Part shown: positions 63,750 through 64,000 of the stretch, piece by piece
How the letters are laid out: every line of letters begins with the position of its first letter
Numbering within the stretch: position 1 is the stretch's first letter
Assembly (NCBI GenBank): GCA_017644105.1
Contig: JAEPMD010000008.1
Location: 48,845-112,844 of the forward strand
Direction of reading: 5' to 3'
Length of the DNA stretch: 64,000 nt
Source: Rhizobiaceae bacterium
GTDB lineage: Bacteria; Pseudomonadota; Alphaproteobacteria; Rhizobiales; Rhizobiaceae
Translations under genes and position numbers: made by a program
Notes under the pieces: generated by a model
Database searches by the model: none
What the model was told of the DNA's origin: nothing
The model's input: only the letters and a program-made list of their open reading frames with translations

Positions 63750-63763
63750 AATGCAAAAAAATT

Positions 63764-64000
63764 CTACAAATTTGATTGCCCAAGAATGTAGCGGTCGATT
63801 TTATCCGGGTCGAATATATTATCATCGAAGAAACCATCCGGCCCCAAATAAAGCGTATTTGATGCTGCACCTACAGCCGTCCGAGTTTTTAAGGCACCCT
63901 CAACTTTGGAATTTCCGGAAGGAATAATTGCATCGGTCGATTTTAAAGCTGAACGGTAGATATCCGGTCGGAAGCTCGATTTAGCGATCTCGGCGCTTTC
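63764..64000 (-). CDS. nasS: Nitrate sensor NasS (CmpA/NrtA family), C-terminal part
   Basis: Open at the right edge; about 78 residues visible ending with a TAG at 63764. The C-terminus shows FRPDIYRSALKSTDAIIPSG, KVEGALKTRTAVGAASNTLYLGPDGFF and FDPDKIDRYI, which match NasS, a cytosolic nitrate-binding relative of NrtA that holds the antiterminator NasT until nitrate binds. Position just upstream of the nrtA leader is the usual one. nasT is presumably beyond the edge. Confidence 0.87.
   Translation of the reverse strand, partial: ESAEIAKSSFRPDIYRSALKSTDAIIPSGNSKVEGALKTRTAVGAASNTLYLGPDGFFDDNIFDPDKIDRYILGQSNL

Noticed and set aside
63541-63927. Plus-strand open frame of 128 codons at the right edge
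   Set aside because: It runs through the nrtA terminator, the sigma-54 promoter and antisense to the nasS end, which shows clear family sequence; no ribosome site.
1-64000. CRISPR arrays, prophage, insertion sequences, rRNA
   Set aside because: No regularly spaced repeats, transposase/integrase motifs, terminal inverted repeats or rRNA stretches were seen on either strand.

Overview
The window looks like a chromosomal segment of an alphaproteobacterium, probably a marine relative of the Hyphomicrobiales/Rhodobacterales. I infer this from moderate GC content, a ccoNOQP-ccoGHIS cluster behind an FNR/FixK box, three TRAP-type uptake genes sets or binding proteins, a FixJ-type two-component pair and a NasS-linked nitrate assimilation operon. 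I see no phage, insertion sequence, CRISPR array, rRNA or tRNA. Genus is not assignable by eye.

Layout. 1-936: minus-strand hemN (cut by the window edge) and a hemerythrin gene, then a perfect anaerobox shared with 1023-8914, the cbb3 oxidase structural genes (ccoNOQP) and assembly genes (ccoGHIS). 9122-12434: a Dlt-like trio of adenylating ligase, MBOAT acyltransferase and acyl carrier protein. 12558-22903: an unusual exported cluster: DUF1194 von Willebrand protein, caspase-like protease with SH3 repeats, ferric-reductase-like membrane flavoprotein, a 1159-residue four-haem c-type cytochrome ending in a DUF4384-like domain, an OmpA-family protein, and a second caspase-like protein also ending in a DUF4384-like domain. 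23054-31337: htpG, a BisC-type molybdoenzyme, a lone amino-acid-type binding protein, and an odd pair made of an apparently exported spermidine-synthase-like protein and a membrane protein fused to a beta-propeller.

31380-43944: a catabolic locus for an unidentified (probably acidic) organic substrate. A DeoR-type regulator lies next to a divergent FCD-type GntR regulon. Two TNGTnnnACNA-type operators sit about 33 nt from each divergent start codon. Leftward are an isomerase and a 3-hydroxyisobutyrate-dehydrogenase-like enzyme; rightward are two enolase-superfamily enzymes, a DctPQM TRAP transporter, a PhyH dioxygenase, a Gfo/Idh/MocA dehydrogenase and an EamA transporter. 44010-51434: a TAXI-type TRAP system (binding protein, fused permease, UspA) divergent from a Cache/PAS sensor kinase and FixJ-like regulator. 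51495-52271: an orphan BKACE-family enzyme.

52263-64000: nitrate assimilation, all on the minus strand: nasS (3' part), then a regulatory leader, nrtA, nrtB, a double-ATPase nrtCD, nirB, nirD, nasA and cysG. The leader holds a sigma-54-type promoter, a stem with an A1/G4 hexaloop of the ANTAR-target type, and a 16-bp intrinsic terminator just before nrtA. This fits dual control by nitrogen status (RpoN/NtrC) and by nitrate (NasS/NasT antitermination).

The least explained parts are the caspase/cytochrome/OmpA cluster, the exported spermidine-synthase-like pair and the DltD-less Dlt-like trio. All product names come from reading motifs and context; no database search was possible.
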